NCBI GenBank assembly: GCA_021229015.1
Contig: CM037778.1
Span: forward strand, 81,573,842 to 81,637,841
Origin: Solen grandis
Taxonomy: Eukaryota > Mollusca > Bivalvia > Adapedonta > Solenidae
Reading direction: 5' to 3'
Length of the DNA: 64,000 nucleotides
The notes beneath the pieces were generated by a model, which was not told the DNA's origin, did no database searches, and saw only the letters and a program-made list of their open reading frames with translations. How positions within the stretch are numbered: position 1 is the first letter of the stretch; each line of letters begins with the position of its first letter. The translations under genes were made by a program, and so were the position numbers. Below are positions 48,206-59,590 of the stretch, one piece after another.

Positions 48206-49612
48206 AAGGGCAGCCATGATGGCCCTGAATTGCTCACCTGAGAAAAAATGCTTCCTGATCATCAGTGCCATCACATCATAGTCATACTGAATACAATAAG
48301 GCTTGAAGCGACTGGGACTGTCACAAAACAAGGTTTCATTTGGGCAAAATCTATCAGTTAGTAACAGTGACTTTGACCTGATTGACCTGAAATGCAATCC
48401 CAACCTTCCTCTTTTCATATGGTATCTACCTACCAAATACAAATGCTATACCTCAATTCTTACTCAATACATGTATATCGAACGCATACAACAATTTGAC
48501 ACCCACCCACCCAATGACATGTGGCATTCTAATAATCACGTTTCAACTTCGTTCACGCAGATATACAGCTATTCAATAGATTCTATACAAGGAGTGCACC
48601 TGTGTTCCAAACGAAACAAAATAATCCCTAGTTTGAAGCCAATTTTAACCAGAGATCATCATGGTAAACAACTGTTCAATGCTACATACTGAATAACTGT
48701 GCTGTAGGTTAAATTAAACAAGAATATTTTTTAAGTATAGTCTATATGAGCCTATGTTAAATCAAGTGACCACTGTAACTGGGCCAATTTTGACCCCATT
48801 ACCATGATTTGTACAAGCTTGATAAACATCCACAAGGAAATACTTCACACCAAATATCTAAGCTCTAATATCATCGTGTCAAAAAAAGAAAATATTTCAA
48901 GTTTTCCTTTTACAAGCCATTGTAAAATCAAGTGACCCCTGGGACAGGGCCAAACTGACCTCAGTACCATGATCTGTACAATTAGGCATTTACAAAGACA
49001 ATGCTTCACATCAAATAATCTAAGCTCTAGTTACCCCTAAAGTTGTTCAAATTTTAACTTTAGATCAAAGATTTGTGCTATCATTGTATAGATTAACTAG
49101 ACAATGCTACATTCCAAATAACTAAGCTCTAGGCCCCATAGTATTTTTTAAGTTATAGATATATGGGACTATGTAGAATCAAGTGACCCCTTGGGCATGG
49201 CCAAATTTGACCAAATGGCCATGATTTGTACTTCTTTGGTAGACAACCATTATACAATAAACTCTATGCCTTATCGATTCTGACAAGATTTTTCTTTCCC
49301 AAAAATATGTACATATGTAAAATTATTTGGGGTGGAGTAAATTTGACCCCAGGGTCATGCTTTGTACAACCTTGGTAGACACCCATAAGACAATGCTTAC
49401 AATAATTACACACCAAATATCTAAGCTCTTGTCATTAATTTCTGACAAGGACATTTTTCAAATTTCCCTATGTAAGCCTATGTAAATTCAAGTGACCCCT
49501 TGGCAAGCCAGTTTTGACCCCTGAGTGATCCATAGTACAACTTTGTTAGGGAGTCTACAAGGCAATGCTACAAAACAAATATGTATGCCGAAGATTTACA
49601 AAGTTTGAAAAA
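48206..49612. mobile_element. Hairpin-ended repeat without a clear 3' end
   Basis: Starts agccatgatggccctgaatt then gctcacctgag. Six or so diverged core units (caagtgaccc, ccaaatatctaagctct) run to 49600, where the next element begins directly. Confidence 0.65.
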
Positions 49613-50937
49613 AACAAGAGGGCCAAGATCGCCCTAAATCGCTCACCTGAAAAAAGTATCCTTCATTGCCTATACAAAACAGATTGCTTTAGAAATAAAG
49701 ATGAGGTGAAACAATTTTCATGAATATTCCAAAAACTGGCCCATGGAATATAACAAGTTTTTTGTATAATATTTGACCTAGTGACCTACTTTTCTGACCC
49801 CACCAACAACTCATAGAAAATATAATCATGACATTCTGCCCAAGTTTAAGGATGACTGGGCCAAAAATTTGGCCATCAGAGTGTTAACAAGATTTTTCTA
49901 AGATTTGACCTACTGACCTTCTTTTGGATTCCAACTGACCCATTTTCAAACTTGTCCGAGATATCATCAAGACAAACATTCTGACAAAGTTTGAGAAAGC
50001 TTGGATCAAAATTGTAGCCTCTAGTGTATAAACAAGATTTTTCTAAGATTTGACCTAATGACCTACTTTTATATTCAACCCTGCCCATTTTCAAACTGGT
50101 TCGACATATAATCATGACAAACATTCTGACCAAGTTTGAAGATAATTGGGCCAAAATGAAAAAGATTTTTCTTAGATTTGCCTTGACCTTTTTTCGACCC
50201 ATTTTAATTCAATCATAATGACAAACATTCTGACCAATTTTAAGGAAAATTGGATCAAAATTGCGGTCTCTGAAGTGTAAACAAGATTTTTCTTAGATTT
50301 GACCTAGTGACCTTCTTTTCGGTCAGGCGGGGACCCATTTTTGAATTGGTTCAAGATATCATCATGACAAATGTTCTGACCAAGTTTGAGGACAATTGGA
50401 CTAAAAATGTGGCCCGTAGAGTATAAACAAGATTTTTCTAAGATTTGACCTAGTAACCTACTTTTTGGCCCGGCCCTGCCCATTTTTGAACTGGTTATAG
50501 ATATCATCATGACAAACATTCTGACCAAGTTTGAGGATGATTGAGCCAAAAATGTGGCCTCTTAAGTGTAAACAAGATTTTTCTTAGATTTGACCTAGTG
50601 ACCTTCTTTTCGGTCAGGCGGGGGCCCATTTTTGAATTGGTTCAAGATATCATCATGACAAATGTTCTGACCAAGTTTGAGGACAATTGGACTAAAAATG
50701 TGGCCCGTAGAGTATAAACAAGATTTTTCTAAGTTTGACCTACTGACCTACTTTTGGATCTCACCTGACCTATTTTGAAAGTTGTGGGATATATCATCAT
50801 GACAAACATTCTGACCAAGTTTGAGGATGATTGGATCAAAATTGTGGCTTCTAGTGTGTAAACATTAAAACTGTTGACAGACTACGGACAATCAAGTGTC
50901 CCAAAAGCTCACCCTGAGCTAGGTGAGTTAAAAAGAT
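49613..50937. mobile_element. Hairpin-ended bivalve repeat (gtttgagg subfamily)
   Basis: Starts aacaagagggccaagatcgc. Core of eight or so units (gacaaacattctgaccaagt). A roughly 280-bp block is duplicated almost exactly (50281-50440 against 50571-50730). Ends gctcaccctgagctaggtga. Confidence 0.8.
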
Positions 50938-50999
50938 TTTAAAGGTTGAAGCCAAAATTTATAGTTTATACAGGTTTAAAAGCCTTGAAGGCCTGAAAG

Positions 51000-51220
51000 T
51001 TAACATTTTTCCTGACGCTCCAAACTGGCTAATGTCGTTCTTACATAGCCTTTTACCATTGTCCATGTTCTCCTTTGCAAACAAGGATTTTTCTTTATAG
51101 TGTTTTCGCACTCCAGTTTTTTGGGAAGTATTTTCATAGCAAAGCACTTCCTAAGGTCTGTTTACACTGCATTCTTTTCTTCCTTAGACCATGGTGTTTT
51201 GGTATACTGCCTTCTCTTGA
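51000..51220 (-). pseudogene. Terminal exon with W-S-K-E-E / R-x-W-x-x-V-K domain and internal stop
   Basis: After the acceptor TTTCAG the phase-1 frame gives 73 codons ending LERQEKC-stop. Key residues are TPWSKEEK, then PKKLECE, then RRTWTMVKGYV. This order (W-x-x-E-E, P-x-K-x-x-C, R-x-W-x-x-V-K) is shared by a family I recall from other animals. Codon 19 is TAA (51162-51164), at a position where the family would continue. It could be a pseudogene or an assembly error. Confidence 0.5.
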
Positions 51221-51256
51221 CTGAAATTAAAAAAAAAATCATTCATTTTAATTACA

Positions 51257-51790
51257 AACAAGATGGCCAAGATGGCCCTGAATTGCTCACCTGAGAAAAA
51301 TTACTTCCAGATCAACATTTTGATTGGTAATTATTGATCACTATCTTATTAGAACAAGAGGAACATGGTGGCCCTAAATTGCTCATCTGAGTATCACTGC
51401 TACAACTGATTTCAAGGTTTTTAAATTAAAAACAGACAAGAATTCTGATATAATGCAGTCTTAAACATTTTACATTGGCAATACTACATATTTAATATCT
51501 AAGCAATAGGCCTTATGGTTGCAGAGGAGTTGACTTTCAAGTTTTTCCTATATAACTCTATGTTAAACAAGTGAGCCCTGGTGCGGGGTCATTTATCACA
51601 GTATGGCCATGATTTGAACAATCTTGGTAATGTACAATTAGATGCTGTTACATACCAAATATCTAAGCTTTAGGCCTTTTGGTTTCATGGGAGAAGATTT
51701 TATAAAGTTTTTTGTTGTATAACTCTAAGTAAAACAAATGACCCCTGGTTCAGGGTCATTAATCACCATAGGGCCATGATTTGAACTCAT
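51257..51790. mobile_element. Two hairpin-ended repeat starts in tandem, second truncated
   Basis: aacaagatggccaagatggc at 51257 and aacaagaggaacatggtggc at 51353, the latter followed by about two core units before it meets a different element near 51780. Confidence 0.65.
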
Positions 51791-52107
51791 CCGTGATATT
51801 ATGGCCATGCACATGTGTGAAAAGTTTGAAAAGGATTGGGCTAACGGTATTGAAGTTAGAGCCTGAACAATCACAATTTCAAGTATTTTGTGTACGTCAA
51901 GGGCCATAACTTCTAAGTCATTCATGCGATAATGCTGGATATCAAACTCATCCGAGATATTATGGCCATGCACATGTGTGGAAAGTTTGAAAAGGATTGG
52001 GCAAATGGTATTGAAGTTAGAGCCCGGACAACAAATGTTCCACGCCCGCCCGCCCACCCGCCGTGAGTGTTCACATAATACGCCCCATCTTAAGATGGGC
52101 GTATAAA
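51775..52107. mobile_element. Hairpin-ended element, cgcccgcccgcc tract
   Basis: Two units containing tattatggccatgcacatgt, a ccgcccgcccacccgccg tract and a terminal palindrome TACGCCCCATCTTAAGATGG then GCGTATAA. Confidence 0.6.
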
Positions 52108-52108
52108 A

Positions 52109-52710
52109 AGTATATGGATCTATACTGGTGCTTGTACTGTCAAAGGCACTTTTATTTAATTTCAACATCTTAACCTAAGAAAGGTTCAATATTTTATTGA
52201 TGAGATTCTCTTCTGAGTGTGTCTCTAACTGAGGACACTAACTTTATGGCACATACAACTGAGGACATCAACTTAATGAACATGCAACTGAGGACACTAT
52301 AAACATGACTTGTTTGAAAGTAATATAGCGTTATTAAAAGCAGTATAATTACCTTCAGGGGTTTCATTCTCCTCTATATGTTCCACAGGAACACATTCTG
52401 CAACACATCTGGCAATCATATCACCATCTCCAGTAGCCAATGCCCGATTACCACCATGACCAATTTCTTCTTTTACTGCATATACAGGATAAACAGCATC
52501 AGTGTCGTCCTCCTGACTCAGAGTTTTGGCAAGATAATCATTGACCACTAGATTATCACTCGTATCAGCAGACTCTTCACCACCAATGGCTGAAGTAAAA
52601 AAAAAAAGAAAAAGAGATTTGTCACATGACATAAAATCAGTTTCACATCCTGTTGACTGTTCAGGAAAAGCTATCAACTTAGCATGGTATCAAAAGGGAT
52701 TTTCTAGTAT
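52109..52710. repeat. Segmental duplication, unit 1 (exon plus flanks)
   Basis: Begins near tatatggatctatact and ends near gggattttctagtatg. The same unit recurs at 54785-55381 and, broken up, at 56440-56500 plus 57105-57480. It includes three ctgaggaca motifs downstream of the exon. Confidence 0.7.
52353..52589 (-). CDS. Acidic 79-codon exon, copy 1
   Basis: Acceptor TTTTACTTCAG, donor GAAG|GTAATT, phase 1-1. It reads from AIGGEESADTSDN through PVYAVKEEIGHGG to VEHIEENETPE. It is acidic, with no recognisable domain. It differs from copy 2 by four bases, three of which change the residue (Asn/Ile, Ala/Asp, Val/Phe). A donor-to-acceptor phase match links it to 51000-51220. Confidence 0.55.
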
Positions 52711-52858
52711 GTGTAAAGTTTTATTGAAATCTGCTCAGTAGTTAAGGAGGAGAAGTCGTTTGAATTAAAAAGTTAATGACGCACGACGATGATGGACGAC
52801 GGATTGCGGACCATCACAAAAGCTCACCATGAGCACGTTGTGCTAAGGTGAGCTAAAA
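52711..52858. mobile_element. 3' end of a hairpin-ended repeat
   Basis: agttaatgacgcacgacgat, gatggacgacgg, then gctcaccatgagcacg and gtgctaaggtgagct. Abuts the duplicated exon unit. Confidence 0.7.
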
Positions 52859-52859
52859 A

Positions 52860-53911
52860 AGGGCCATGATAACCCTGAATTGCTCACCTGGTATCATTAG
52901 GTTATGTGAAGTCAAGTGACACCTGGGGCGGGGGCAATTTTAACCCCAGGGTCAGAGAAGATTATTTGTTCATAAATATATGTCAATATAAAATCAAGTG
53001 ACCCCTGGGACAGGGTCAGTTTTGACCCCAGGTTCATGATTTGAACAAACTTGATAGAGGTCTACTAGACAAAGCCACACACCAAATATGTAAGCATTAG
53101 GCCATTGTGGGTTTGGAGAAGAAGATTTTTTTTATTTTTTATATATATGCCCATGTTAAATAAATTGACTCCTGGGGAGGGGCCAATTATGACCCCAGGG
53201 TCATGATTTGAACAAACTTAAAAGAGGTCTACTAGAAAAACCCACACACCAAATATCTAAGCTCCAGGCCTTGTTGATTTGAAGTAGAAGATTTTTATGC
53301 ACATCCAAGGTCATTGTGTCATTGAAGAAGATTTTTATGATTTCACTTTCAAAATCTATTTTTAGCTCCTGTGACCTTATTATGTAACAGACCAGAATCA
53401 TTTGAACAATTTCAAAAGGGGACAACCTAAGTAACATCCTGGCTAAGTTTGATCGATTCCCCGTCAGTTGTTTCAAAGAAGAAGATGTTTAAGTAAATTG
53501 TTAATGAAGGGGTTTACTTAAGGATATGACTTTCACTTGTCCAGGGGGCAAGTTACTTTGTACATCTAGTAGCCCCCATTGAAGACAGGTTGCCTGATCT
53601 TTAAGTTAGTTGGTGTTTGTTAATGTTTAAAACTAAATATGTGTAATGTTAAGGTGAATTTTAGTTTATATGTATCAAACACAATTAGCAAGCATTTCAC
53701 CCTTGACATTCTGTAGAAAATAAAAAAAACCCGAAAGATTTCATTTACATAAATAAACTTGCCCGCCGGGCTATCTGCTTTGAAAAATCACTTGCCCACA
53801 GTGATTTTAACCCAGCACAAGCAAGCGGGCGTCCACTTAAGAAAACCCCTGTAATGGATCAACTCATGACGATGTACGACAGAAAAAGGATCCATGCCAG
53901 GTGAGCTTATT
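52860..53911. mobile_element. Hairpin-ended repeat interrupted by a MITE
   Basis: Starts aagggccatgataaccctga. Core units resume to 53505, where the element at 53508-53851 is inserted. The remaining 3' tail (atggatcaactcatgacgat, ccaggtgagctt) follows it. Confidence 0.6.
53508..53851. mobile_element. hAT-like MITE nested in a hairpin-ended repeat
   Basis: AGGGGTTTACTTAAG on the left faces CTTAAGAAAACCCCT on the right. Flanks share taatg. Subterminal acttgtcc/ggcaagt and ggcggg motifs. Confidence 0.55.
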
Positions 53912-54768
53912 ACAAGAGGGCCAAGATGGCCCTAGATCGCTCACCTGAGAAAAGTATCATTCATTGCCTGTACAAAACAGATTGCTTTAGAATTAAGATG
54001 ATGAGGTGAAACAATGTTCAGGAATTCTCTGACCCCATCCACAAAAGATATCATCATGACAAACATTCTGCCAAAGTTTGAGGATGATTGGACCAAAACT
54101 GCGGCCTTTAGTGTGTAAACAAGACTTTTCTAAGATTTGACCTATTGACCTACTTTTCAGTCCGGCCCTGCCCATTTTCGGAAGGGTTCAAGATATCATC
54201 AAGACAAACATTCTGACCAAGTTTAAGGAAGATTGGATTAAAATTGTAGCCTCTAGTGTGTAAACAAGATTTTTCTAAGATTTGACCTACTTTTTGATCC
54301 AACCTGACCCATTTTCAAAAGGGTTCAAGATATCATCAAGACAAACATTCTGACCAAGTTTGAGGAAGATTTGATCAAAATTGTGGCCTCTAGTGTGTAA
54401 ACAAGATTTTTCTAAGATTTGACCTACTGACCTACTTTTTGATCCAACCTGACCAATTTTCGAAAGGTTTCAAGATATCATCAAGACAAACATTCTGACC
54501 AAGTTTGAGGAAGATTGGATCAAAATTGTGGCCTCTAGTGTGTAAACAAGATTTTTCTAAGATTTGACCTACTGACCTACTTTTTGATCCAACCTGACCC
54601 ATTTTCGAAAGGTTTCAAGATATCATCAAGAAAAAACATTCTGACAAGTTTGAGGAAGATTGATCAAAATTGTGGCCTCTAGTGTGTAAACATCAAAATT
54701 GTTGACGGACGACGGACAATCAAGTATCCCAAAAGCTCACCCTGAGCTATGCTCAGGTGAGCTAAAAA
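53912..54768. mobile_element. Hairpin-ended bivalve repeat, close relative of 36753-38126
   Basis: The first 200 bp are almost the same as at 36753. About five core units. Ends with acggacgacggacaatcaag and gctcaccctgagctatgctc then aggtgagct. Confidence 0.85.
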
Positions 54769-54784
54769 GCTATAAAGAAAAAGG

Positions 54785-55381
54785 TATATGGATCTATACT
54801 TGTGCTTGTTCTGTCAAAGGCACTTTTATTTAATTTCAACATCTTAACCTAAGAAAGGTTCAATATTTATTGATGAGATTCTCTTCTGAGTGTGTCTCTA
54901 ACTGAGGACACTAACTTTATGGCACATACAACTGAGGACATCAACTTAATGAACATGCAACTGAGGACACTATAAACATGACTTGTTTGAAAGTAATATA
55001 GCGTTATTAAAAGCAGTATAATTACCTTCAGGGGTTTCATTCTCCTCTATATGTTCCACAGGAACACATTCTGCAAAACATCTGGCAATCATATCACCAT
55101 CTCCAGTATCCAATGCCCGATTACCACCATGACCAATTTCTTCTTTTACTGCATATACAGGATAAACAGCATCAGTGTCGTCCTCCTGACTCAGAGTTTT
55201 GGCAAGATAATCAATGACCACTAGATTATCACTCGTATCAGCAGATTCTTCACCACCAATGGCTGAAGTAAAAAAAAAAAGAAGAGATTTGTCACATGAC
55301 ATAAAATCAGTTTCACATCCTGTTGACTGTTCTGGAAAAGCTATCAACTTAGCATGTTATTAAAAGGGATTTTCTAGTATG
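54785..55381. repeat. Segmental duplication, unit 2
   Basis: Nearly identical to unit 1 across exon, both splice sites and about 350 bp of intron, with scattered substitutions and small indels. A young duplication. Confidence 0.7.
55026..55262 (-). CDS. Acidic 79-codon exon, copy 2
   Basis: Same length, splice signals and frame as copy 1, with three replacements and one silent change. It lies in a duplicated segment of about 600 bp (54785-55381 against 52109-52710). If both copies are spliced the protein contains the 79-residue unit twice; phase 1-1 permits this. Confidence 0.55.
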
Positions 55382-55711
55382 AGACAGGTCACCAACTTAA
55401 TCACCAGGCCACCATTTGTTCAGATGGTGACGTGCCTCAAAAGGGGAAACCCCGTTGTCACACAAGGACATTTGGAACCAGCAACATTTTGTGCACAATA
55501 ATGGGGGCTGAAAGACATCTACATGCAGACAGCAAAAACTTCTGCCAATTGCTGCACCGTAGAGGATGCTTGGGCATGTATTTTAAATGCAATCAGATTC
55601 ATTATATTTTAATGATTTAATGTCAGATTTTTCCAAATGATTGCATATTTTATGCAGTTTACCTTGGGGATAACAATGTTTTGGTTTTATGACTTCTTGT
55701 CCGACTAAACA

Positions 55712-55771
55712 AACAAGAGTTGTCAGAAGACAACATAGCTCGCTGTAACAGCACCTTTTTTTAAAAGTTCA

Positions 55772-55802
<31 letters not shown>

Positions 55803-56194
55803 AAGTCATGGTCCCAAATGAGAGGTCTTGCCAATAGGTGTCCACATGTGAAATCTCAAAAGTCATGTTTCCAAACGAGAGGTCTTGCCATGAGGTGTCC
55901 ACACGTGAAATATCTAAGCTCTATCTCTAAGAGAACAAAAGATAAAGGCCAGGTTAAAGTTTTTGTAAGTAGGTCAAACTTCAAGGTAAAGGTCACAAGG
56001 TCAAAAGTTATGGTCTAAAATGAGAGGTTTTGTCGGGAGGTGTCCAGATGTGAAATCTAAACTTTTTCTTTTAAAGTTCAAGATATAAGCCAGGTTTAAG
56101 TTTTGTTCACAGACGCCAATGACGACAACGACAACGATGTCGCCACCACGGGCATAGCATAAGCTCTCTGGACTTTCGTCCCGGCGAGCTAAAA
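55712..56194. mobile_element. Hairpin-ended repeat of a second family (gttgtc/gacaac)
   Basis: Starts aacaagagttgtcagaagac, a GTTGTCagaaGACAAC hairpin, then tagctcgctg. Three core units share ggtcacaaggtcaaaagt. Ends cgtcccggcgagctaaaa after a cgacaacgacaacgatg tract. Confidence 0.65.
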
Positions 56195-57100
56195 AAACGG
56201 TAATTTTCATGAGTAAAAAACATTTCTGAGGTTCAGAGAGTTTCCAGATTTTTGTAAAGATAATTTTTTTCTGCATCGACTGAGACTTATGGCTTCATTA
56301 TATTCCTTTTCTTTGCGAAAAAATCTGGGCAAAATAAAGGACACCATATAAAGTATGCTTGAAGGACTTATTGCCCTTTCTTTTAAGACTTCATTCATGA
56401 TAGTGCATATTAAACAGTCAAGGGGTGCTACAAACCCCTTTGTATTAGTGCCTGTATTGTCAAAGGCATTTTTATCTAATTTCAACATCTTAGTCTCTGT
56501 ATGTTTAAGTTCTCATAAATATTTTAACCCAAACCGAGTGCACTTACACTTACACACTTATTCCTGCATTTTTTAACGCCACCAAAAACCATGAACTCAA
56601 TTTTTATGCGAAATTTACAACATGACAGTTACTTAATGTGTATACAGCTTTCATTCTATATAAAGCACTCAACAACGTCAACATGAAATTAACATATAAT
56701 TTACATAATTACGTGTCAGCATTCTCATGATATTCAGTTTTTTGTGATAAAATGAGGAAGATTATGGCTTGAAACAACACAGCGTAAGCAAGTGACCAAT
56801 ATTTATGAGTGATGAAATCATTATGCTATAAATACTCATTTTCGTTTAACAAAAAGGGCTTTGTTAAGCGCATATTCCACCCACTTCTGTCTCGAAAATT
56901 AGCACATAACAACTGCATCATGCAACTAGTAGTACCATTTGATACTAGACGATATTCGGGGATGGTTTCCCTTAATATCTGTTTTATCAAGCCATGCATG
57001 GGCATCAGGGTTTTATTTTACGCTATCGAGACTCATTTTTATTTATCTAGGCACCTTCTTTCTCTCTTTTAATTAGTTACACTAAAACATACGGAGACTT
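56195..57100. other. AT-rich insertion splitting duplication unit 3
   Basis: 56440-56500 resembles the start of the exon-carrying unit and the remainder resumes at 57105. Nothing recognisable lies between. Confidence 0.4.
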
Positions 57101-57281
57101 TAAGTTAAGAAAGGTCAATATTTATTGATGAGATTCTCTTTCTGAGTGTGTCTCTAACTGAGGACACTAACTTTATGGCACATACAACTGAGGACATCAA
57201 CTTAATGGACATGCAACTGAGGACACTATAAACATGACTTGTTTGAAAGTAATATAGCGTTATTAAAAGCAGTATAATTAC

Positions 57282-57404
57282 CTTCAGGGGTTTCATTCTC
57301 CTCTATATGTTCACAGTAAACACATTCTGCAACACATCTGGCAATCACTGTATCTTCGCTACATACCCTTCAATAACTTGGGCTAATGACTGTCACCACC
57401 AATG
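57282..57404 (-). pseudogene. Acidic exon, ruined copy 3
   Basis: The donor end (EENETPE, GTAATT) and the acceptor end are preserved, but the middle is replaced or deleted (123 bp instead of 237). Neither usable frame is open. Upstream flanking motifs of the other copies are also present at 57105-57280 and 56440-56500. Confidence 0.6.
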
Positions 57405-58081
57405 CTGAAGTAAAAAAAAAAAAAAATTTGTCACTTGACGTAAAATCATTTCACATCCTGTTGACTGTTTAGGAAAAGTTGTCTATTAGTATAAATCAAC
57501 AAATCAGTCTTATTCACTTGACAAACTTCCAAATATTTTCAAAATGTTAGCATTGACTCTAATCACTACCAAAATATACAGTTACATAATTAATAAATAA
57601 AGAGACATACACAATCATAAAATAAAAAAATATAAGTGAATAAACAGTTATCTAAACAAAAGAAACAAGATGTCCAAAAGTCTCAACACAGAAATTTTGT
57701 ATTGATTCTTTTAGAATAGTTTTACTCTTGCAAATCCAAGCAAAAATAATGTTAAATCATTTAAAATTCACAAACCAAAGACTTATAAAACCTATAATAA
57801 TATTACCATATAAATATGCCAAATTCCAGACCGAATTGCTGATATCAGCCATAAACTAAACAATTTTGTGTTAGGTATTTTGATTAGCATTATGCGAAGT
57901 TTGCTAAAGAAATAAAGAGCATAAAGGTAAGCAATATAAAACTTTTAATGTTAAATATTTTAAAGGTCATAACTCCTGACCTAACACAATAAAACTGATA
58001 GTCATCAACTTTAATCTCATTCAGAGCATATCTGCTCAATGAGCTTATAAGTATTCTATTTCGTAATTAATTTAACTTTAC

Positions 58082-58131
58082 CTTATTCCTTTCCTTCTCG
58101 ACATCAAATGGTCTATCATCATCCCAATTAT
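58082..58131 (-). CDS. Candidate small acidic exon
   Basis: A 50-bp segment with a strong acceptor (ATATCATTTCAG) and donor (AAG|GTAAAG). In phase 1 it reads NWDDDRPFDVEKERNK, compositionally like the acidic exons downstream. Its outgoing phase (0) does not match copy 3 or copy 2, so an exon may be missing or this may belong elsewhere. Confidence 0.35.
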
Positions 58132-58497
58132 CTGAAATGATATCAAATCACAACATACAGATCAGTAGATCTACTTGGAACACTTACATGAAAAGTCGAA
58201 AATCATTCTTTCTCTCAGTACAAAGAAAGAACAAAACTTAGTTGCTTTTTTAAAAAAGTTCAACATTTAAACAACCATAATTTCTTCAAAGGGCAATAAA
58301 TTTATGAAACTATCAAGTTAATAATTTTTCAACTTTAGAACCATACACATGAGCATTCTAGGAAATAAAAGCTCTTTCAGTAAAGTAACTATGAACCTTT
58401 CAGCTGCTTGTGGTAGGTGTATTCTACCCAAGTGTCTCTGTGCATCTGAGGTATTTCTCAACCTTAATTAGCTTGACATTGCTATTAATGACAAATA

Positions 58498-58655
58498 CAG
58501 TAAAACCTCATTAATACCACGTCATTATTGAGACCGCCATTTTAAGGACCCTTTTCCATATTTCCTGTAAATGAAACTTGATTATCAGACCACCTCATTA
58601 CAAAGCCAATTAACAACAGTCCTAAGTGGTGGCTTAGTTTCTTGAGTTTTTACTG
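58498..58655. mobile_element. pogo/Tigger-like MITE with TA target duplication
   Basis: CAGTAAAACCTC at the left; GAGTTTTTACTG at the right (one mismatch). TA on both sides. 158 bp. Confidence 0.7.
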
Positions 58656-58937
58656 TACTGTTAACACTCATCAACTACATTCTGAAAGTCCTAAATATTT
58701 CAGATGTCTTCATCCTTCAATGTTATGTGCTATATAATAACCAAAATATTTTTTAAAAAAAATGTTTAAACAATAACATTTTTTATTTCTAAAACAAAAA
58801 TAATTAAAGTAAATTTTAATTTTAGTTTATATCAATAGCATTTTGACAATTTTCATATTTCTGATAAGTAGCCCATTTCATTTTAGAATAATTCCCCCAG
58901 AAAAAAATGCATATACATGCAGATAAAACACACAAAA

Positions 58938-59590
58938 AAAGAGGCCACATTGGCCCTTTGTTGCTCACCTGAAAAATATTGCTTCCTGATCAACATTAAC
59001 TAACAGACTTCAAAATCATATTAATCACACAGATATTCAATGTGTTCAATAATAAAAGAAAAGAACAACCCCTTGAGCAGGCCAATTTTGACCCTTGATA
59101 CATATTTGTCAATCATGTAAAAATCTACCGGTAGACATTCTATACTTCTAATTTCCCTTTATGACCTTATTAAAAATCAAGTGACCCTTTGGGGAAATTT
59201 TGACCCCAGGCTATGATTTGTACAACTCGTAGCATCAGAAAGGCAATGTTACACACCAGAGGCTGATATTTCTAGCCTTATTAGTTTATGAAAGAAATAT
59301 TTCAATATTTCACGTAAATAACCTATATAAAATCACCCTGGGCAAGCCAAATGTGACCCCCAAGACACCATTTGTACAACCTTGTACTTAGCTCTAAGCT
59401 CTATCCTTAAGCCTCTAAAAGAAGATTTTTTAAGATTTCCTGTACATGTTAAGCCTATGTAAAATCAAGAGACCCCTGGGCCAGTTTTGACCCAGGCTAT
59501 GATTTGTACAACTGGTAGACCAATCAAACCGCCGACAAAAAGCGATCAGAAAAGCTCACCTTGACAATTGTGCTCAGGTGAGCTAAAAAA
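58938..59590. mobile_element. Hairpin-ended bivalve repeat, diverged
   Basis: Starts agaggccacattggcccttt then gctcacctga. Four worn core units. Ends gctcaccttgacaattgtgc then tcaggtgagct. Confidence 0.7.

Larger units (their letters stand above)
51000..58131 (-). pseudogene. Split gene for an acidic protein with terminal W-S-K-E-E domain, tandem exon copies
   Basis: Supported pieces in transcription order: 58082-58131 (reads NWDDDRPFDVEKERNK), 57282-57404 (ruined), 55026-55262 and 52353-52589 (237 bp each, intact) and the terminal exon 51000-51220. The 237-bp exons and the terminal exon join in phase 1. The joined reading passes from ENETPE to V-KRRQYTKTPWSKEEKNAV, a stop, then a basic C-terminal domain with RTWTMVKGYVR. 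That end resembles a SANT/Myb-like W-x-x-E-E domain I recall from uncharacterised fish and mollusc proteins, often beside zinc fingers. Recognition is from memory only. The in-frame TAA at 51162-51164 argues for decay. Hairpin-ended elements fill every intron. Function unknown. Confidence 0.5.
57480..58937. other. AT-rich, probably intronic
   Basis: Apart from the small exon at 58082-58131 and the MITE at 58498-58655, no feature is seen. Confidence 0.4.

Noticed and set aside
52590..52677. N-terminal extension of the acidic exon (MIAFPEQSTGCETDF)
   Set aside because: It lies upstream of a clear acceptor (TTTTACTTCAG); the reading passes through the polypyrimidine tract, so it is intron.
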